From the NCBI GenBank assembly GCA_003567055.1, contig PXAW01000169.1, forward strand, positions 1 through 5,165: a stretch of DNA of 5,165 nt, written 5' to 3'. Every line of letters starts with the position of its first letter. Position 1 is the stretch's first letter. Shown here piece by piece: positions 4,689 through 5,165 of this stretch. This stretch comes from Hyphomicrobiales bacterium. GTDB lineage: Bacteria > Pseudomonadota > Alphaproteobacteria > Rhizobiales > Beijerinckiaceae. Both the position numbers and the translations under genes were made by a program. A model generated the notes under the pieces. That model did not search any database, was not told the DNA's origin, and saw only the letters and a program-made list of their open reading frames with translations.

Positions 4689-5165
4689 CGGGCGCACAGG
4701 CTTCCTCGGACGCGCGATCGCCGGATCGCGACGTCGTGATCACCGGCTCAGGCATTCTCACCAGTGCCGGAATCGGCATCGCACCCAATCTCGAGGCCCT
4801 GCGCGGAGAGGTGCCGCCGCTGCTCGATACCACCCGCTTCGCCCCCTTCCCGGTGCATCCTGCAGGCGAGATCGATTATGCGCAGCAGATCCCGAAGAAA
4901 TCGGATCTGCGCCAGATGGAGCCCTGGCAGAAACTCGGCGTCTATTGCGCGGGCCTTGCCCTCGACAATGCCGGCGCCAAGGAGGATACGGCGCTCAAGA
5001 GCGACATGAGCCTGATCGTCTGTGCCGGTGGCGGCGAGCGCGATTACGATGTCGACGGCCAGATCCTGACGCAGATTTCGCAGCAGGCTGATCAGGGCGC
5101 CTTCCTCAACGAGCGGCTGATGAGCGATGTGCGCCCGACGCTGTTCCTCGCGCAGCTCTCCAACC
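4685..5165 (+). CDS. fabF2XL: Beta-ketoacyl-ACP synthase, FabF2XL-like (partial, 3' end beyond window)
   Basis: The first 160 residues of a thiolase-fold ketoacyl-ACP synthase, with the frame open at the window edge. After a 15-residue polar extension the strand VVITGSGILTSAGIG (17-31) corresponds to the standard KS start. RFAPFPVHPAGEIDYAQQIPKKSD (51-74), RQMEPWQKLGVYCAGLALDNAG (76-97), VCAGGGERD (112-120) and RPTLFLAQLSN (150-160) match my recollection of rhizobial FabF2XL rather than housekeeping FabF. It would elongate the AcpXL-bound chain, probably with a FabF1XL partner encoded further downstream. The catalytic Cys and two His residues lie outside the window, so activity cannot be judged here. 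The start overlaps the fabZXL stop (ATGA), which fixes the likely ATG and indicates coupled translation; no separate strong ribosome binding site is obvious. Confidence 0.88.
   Translation, partial: MTGAQASSDARSPDRDVVITGSGILTSAGIGIAPNLEALRGEVPPLLDTTRFAPFPVHPAGEIDYAQQIPKKSDLRQMEPWQKLGVYCAGLALDNAGAKEDTALKSDMSLIVCAGGGERDYDVDGQILTQISQQADQGAFLNERLMSDVRPTLFLAQLSN

Noticed and set aside
3684..4697. 337-residue minus-strand open frame opposite acpXL and fabZXL
   Set aside because: It lies antisense to two genes with clear catalytic motifs, and its composition is typical of a shadow frame.

Overview
The window is GC-rich, densely coded bacterial DNA. AcpXL, FabZXL and a FabF2XL-like synthase in tandem point to an alphaproteobacterium of the Hyphomicrobiales (Rhizobiales) type. 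A perfect match to the alphaproteobacterial EcfG general-stress promoter (GGAAC-N16-CGTT) supports this. I cannot name a genus from sequence alone. I see no mobile element, CRISPR array, tRNA or rRNA.

Left part (1-2179): the N-terminal part of ftsY (minus strand, cut by the window edge) is divergent from a short RluA-family pseudouridine synthase gene. That gene is followed after 19 nt by a medium-chain dehydrogenase/reductase gene that strongly resembles Adh2XL of the rhizobial very-long-chain fatty acid (VLCFA) cluster. This protein lacks the usual catalytic zinc ligands but keeps the four-cysteine structural zinc lobe.

Middle part (2180-3568, minus strand): a Gfo/Idh/MocA-family oxidoreductase gene lies upstream of an 80-residue single-pass membrane protein gene. 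The small gene has its own EcfG-type promoter, a good ribosome binding site and a hairpin/T-rich terminator that sits between it and the convergent adh gene.

Right part (3569-5165): a 248-bp divergent intergenic region with short repeats and a hairpin precedes acpXL, fabZXL and a beta-ketoacyl-ACP synthase gene (fabF2XL type, truncated by the window edge). acpXL supplies the dedicated acyl carrier protein. FabZXL dehydrates the 3-hydroxyacyl-ACP, the synthase elongates, and the Adh2XL-like reductase is a plausible enoyl reductase. The end product in relatives is the roughly C28 hydroxylated acyl chain placed on lipid A.

Most notable points: the adh2XL-like gene is detached from the acpXL operon and lies upstream of it across two oppositely oriented genes; it lacks catalytic zinc ligands; and the small membrane protein gene appears to be under general stress control. 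The VLCFA system itself is already known, and I do not see an entirely new system here.
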